A DNA stretch of 64,000 nucleotides from Ixodes scapularis (lineage: Eukaryota > Arthropoda > Arachnida > Ixodida > Ixodidae): positions 83,275,816 to 83,339,815 of the forward strand of contig NW_024609846.1 of assembly GCF_016920785.2 (NCBI RefSeq). The letters are read 5' to 3'. The position numbers and the translations under genes are program-made. This document shows positions 62,060 to 64,000 of this stretch, one piece after another (positions within the stretch are counted from its first letter, which is position 1; every line of letters starts with the position of its first letter). A model generated the notes under the pieces. That model had not been told where the DNA came from. It worked only from the letters and a program-made list of their open reading frames with translations, and searched no databases.

Positions 62060-62345
62060 TCACACCCGTGCACCAGCCGAAAGCGTTGCTGCAAGCCCCT
62101 CCGCCGTCAACTTTGAGTCGCTGATGAGTCTGAAGAACTGCTCTATGAGGTCCATATCCAACCAGTGAGCACATACATAAGCACAGGAAATAATACTCGG
62201 TTCCAAGTACGAGCGAAGAATCCGGGGCGGAAAGCCCTGAATGCCAAACGGTCTGGGTCGGGCGACGGCGACTGACTGCGTAGTACACAGGTTGCGCTCC
62301 TTCGACGTCTGCATCGCTGCGGCGGGTGGTCGTAGCTAGTCGTAG
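62060..62345 (-). other. Inverted duplicate with open frame
   Basis: The minus strand from 62312 reads MQTSKERNLCTTQSVAVARP and 84 residues to a stop. The copy at 60790-61010 keeps the ATG region but lacks 11 nt and loses the frame. It could be a 5' exon of the gene containing 61399-61502, with a decayed inverted copy, or simply a repeat. Confidence 0.35.
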
Positions 62346-63519
62346 CAGATCGTGTCAGCTCTGTTGCCGGCTCTCGAAGACGGGCAACCGGGAAGTACAG
62401 TAAACCCATTCGCTGCCTTCTCGTTGTGTTGTGTCACTTCCTGGGAGACGAGCGAATCACAGACCGATCGGGCGGCGATTATTATAGGGCGTCCCCGCAA
62501 GCGCACGGAGACAGTTCAAACGGGTGTCCAAATGACAACTCCAGATTATGCTCGAAACACTTCGACCTATCAAGGCTCCCGATGGTTTTAAAAATCCGCA
62601 TAAAATAAACAGGGACATGGCGCGCACGTGCACACGGAAACTGCTGAAATCGGGGTCGCCGCCGCTCGCCACGGCCCAACGGGCAGACTGGCCACTGGCC
62701 GACACATTAAGAGAGACACCTCCGCTTGTGACGCTGAATGCAGCATTCTCGTGGCGCCGCCTGGCCATTGCCGGCTGGCTGTCATGCACTTGCGCCATCT
62801 TGCCCCAAACGACACTTAAAAGCATGATATCGCACTATGTGAAAGACCTCACTCCAAGCTTCGATCGATCATGACACCGCCTTTGTTGCACTTCCTAAAT
62901 GATGACTCATTTGCGAAAGGTACGTTGAGGTGCGCGGAAAAATAAAATTCCGGGTGCTGATGAGGATCATGCGAGTCATTTAATTTTATTTCAGCCGTGC
63001 GAACGTTATAGTTGACGCAATTATATAATTATGTGCCCACTGACACCAACTTGACAACAGGAACCGAAATCCACACGAACCTTTCTATGCCACAGAGAGA
63101 GGAGCGCTAGCCGTTCGGAGCGCTTCCCCAACTCCGATGTTACCGCGCCGCCTCGAGGCGCCATCAGTCCGTTGGCGTCTCGCAGTCTGCCGTGAAGCGA
63201 AGAGCAACCGCCGAGGAGAGACGATAGCGACCCCCCCCCCCCCCTCCCCTTCCTCATACCTCCTCTGCCGTCTATAGCTGGTTGAGACATTGCGGAGGGC
63301 GCTGGCAAGGTGGAGCCTGCAAGAACAAGCACCCCCCCCCCCCCCCTTCCTCCGCCCTCCACAGGAATCGGCGCGTTCACATGGCGAAGGAGCAGGCGAG
63401 CGACACCCAAACCAACCCTGAAGGCCTGAACCCCACGCAGTAGTTGCGAAGCGAGAGTCTCCTCGCCCACTAAGACGGCCCGGGAGCTCACGTGACCAAC
63501 CCAGCTAAGAAAACACCAG
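62346..63519. other. No supported gene; C tracts
   Basis: CpG-rich at 62350-62500. C runs occur near 63231-63244 and 63332-63347. The long minus-strand frame over 63021-63605 is compositional (Gly/Ser-rich from poly(C)) and not accepted. Confidence 0.35.
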
Positions 63520-64000
63520 CGCTCACCGCGACTCATCATGGCCATGGTCCTCAGGCTCACGTCATCATGCAGACTAATGCGATCACCTGACTCATATCCA
63601 CCCAAGACTCACGTCTTGATTCAGGCTCATGCTCATGAGCCTCGAAACTCACAATTACACTCAAGAGACCTCAAAACTCACACTCATGAGTACTTCACTT
63701 AGCGCTCAAGCTCACACTCAAGAGTTTTAAGAACTCACAATCACACTCACGATCAAACTCACGCTCATGAGTTCGCAGGGCTCACACTCGCACTCACACT
63801 CATTAGTTCTCAGAACTCGCGATCACACTCACGATCAGACTCACGCTCATCAGTTCTCAGGACTCACACTCACACTCATGAGTTCACGTAACTCACGATC
63901 ACACTCACACTCACACTCACAATTTTTTGAGACTCGCGGCCTCACTCACGATCACCTTAAATCGGACGGTGAGCGCGAGTGATCGTGAGTGATCGCACTC
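63520..64000. repeat. CTCAC-rich minisatellite 2, runs off the window
   Basis: Degenerate tandem units around CTCACACTCACACTCATGAG and TTCTCAGAACTCGCGATCAC. It shares vocabulary with 57050-57545, so the two arrays are probably related. Confidence 0.85.

Noticed and set aside
63021..63605. Long minus-strand open frame (194 codons)
   Set aside because: Gly/Ser/Arg-rich translation comes from poly(C) tracts; no domain, splice or start support.

Overview
This window is eukaryotic nuclear DNA. It has intron-split genes, polyadenylation signals, tRNA-derived SINEs, RNase H-bearing LINEs and very dense foldback/MITE elements. The repeat repertoire and gene types suggest a hard tick (Ixodida). That assignment is inference from family knowledge, not a database match. 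Most of the 64 kb is transposable-element sequence; only short coding exons belong to host genes.

Left part (1-25 kb): a plus-strand terminal exon at 3.63-3.73 kb carries the C-terminal signature of M13 (neprilysin-like) peptidases and is followed by a poly(A) signal. Convergent to it, on the minus strand, I assemble a previously scattered gene from exons at 21.4, 18.6, 11.5, 9.9, 5.85 and 4.4 kb. Junction phases agree throughout and the product is a small four-transmembrane protein. Its introns are full of MITEs, hairpins, a THAP-domain relic (outside the gene, 2.9 kb), a foldback element nested with a hAT-like element, and a tRNA-derived SINE just upstream.

Middle part (25-49 kb): this is a retrotransposon graveyard. 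A complete but decayed I-clade LINE (25.2-31.3 kb) is bounded by a perfect 11-bp target duplication. A second, nearly intact I-clade LINE (43.1-48.9 kb) is bounded by a perfect 10-bp duplication, with ORF1 and ORF2 overlapping by 11 nt. A CR1/Jockey-type LINE fragment (39.6-41.6 kb) is split by a second copy of the hAT-like element; removing it and one 8-bp duplication restores the reading frame. Long inverted repeats, poly(G)-tract elements, SINE copies and a possible LTR fill the gaps.

Right part (49-64 kb): two plus-strand exons (49.6 and 50.9 kb) encode a MARCH-type RING-CH E3 ligase with two membrane segments, carrying a one-base frameshift. Beyond it lie a 650-bp TIR element whose interior is an array of a palindromic 26-27 bp unit, two related CTCAC-rich minisatellites (57.1-57.5 and 63.5-64.0 kb), and a block of large inverted repeats (59.8-62.3 kb). 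A well-spliced orphan exon of unknown function (61.4 kb, minus strand) sits inside that block.

The near-intact LINE and the MARCH exon are each broken by single-base changes, three in all, that lie in homopolymers. Assembly error is therefore a live alternative to real decay.
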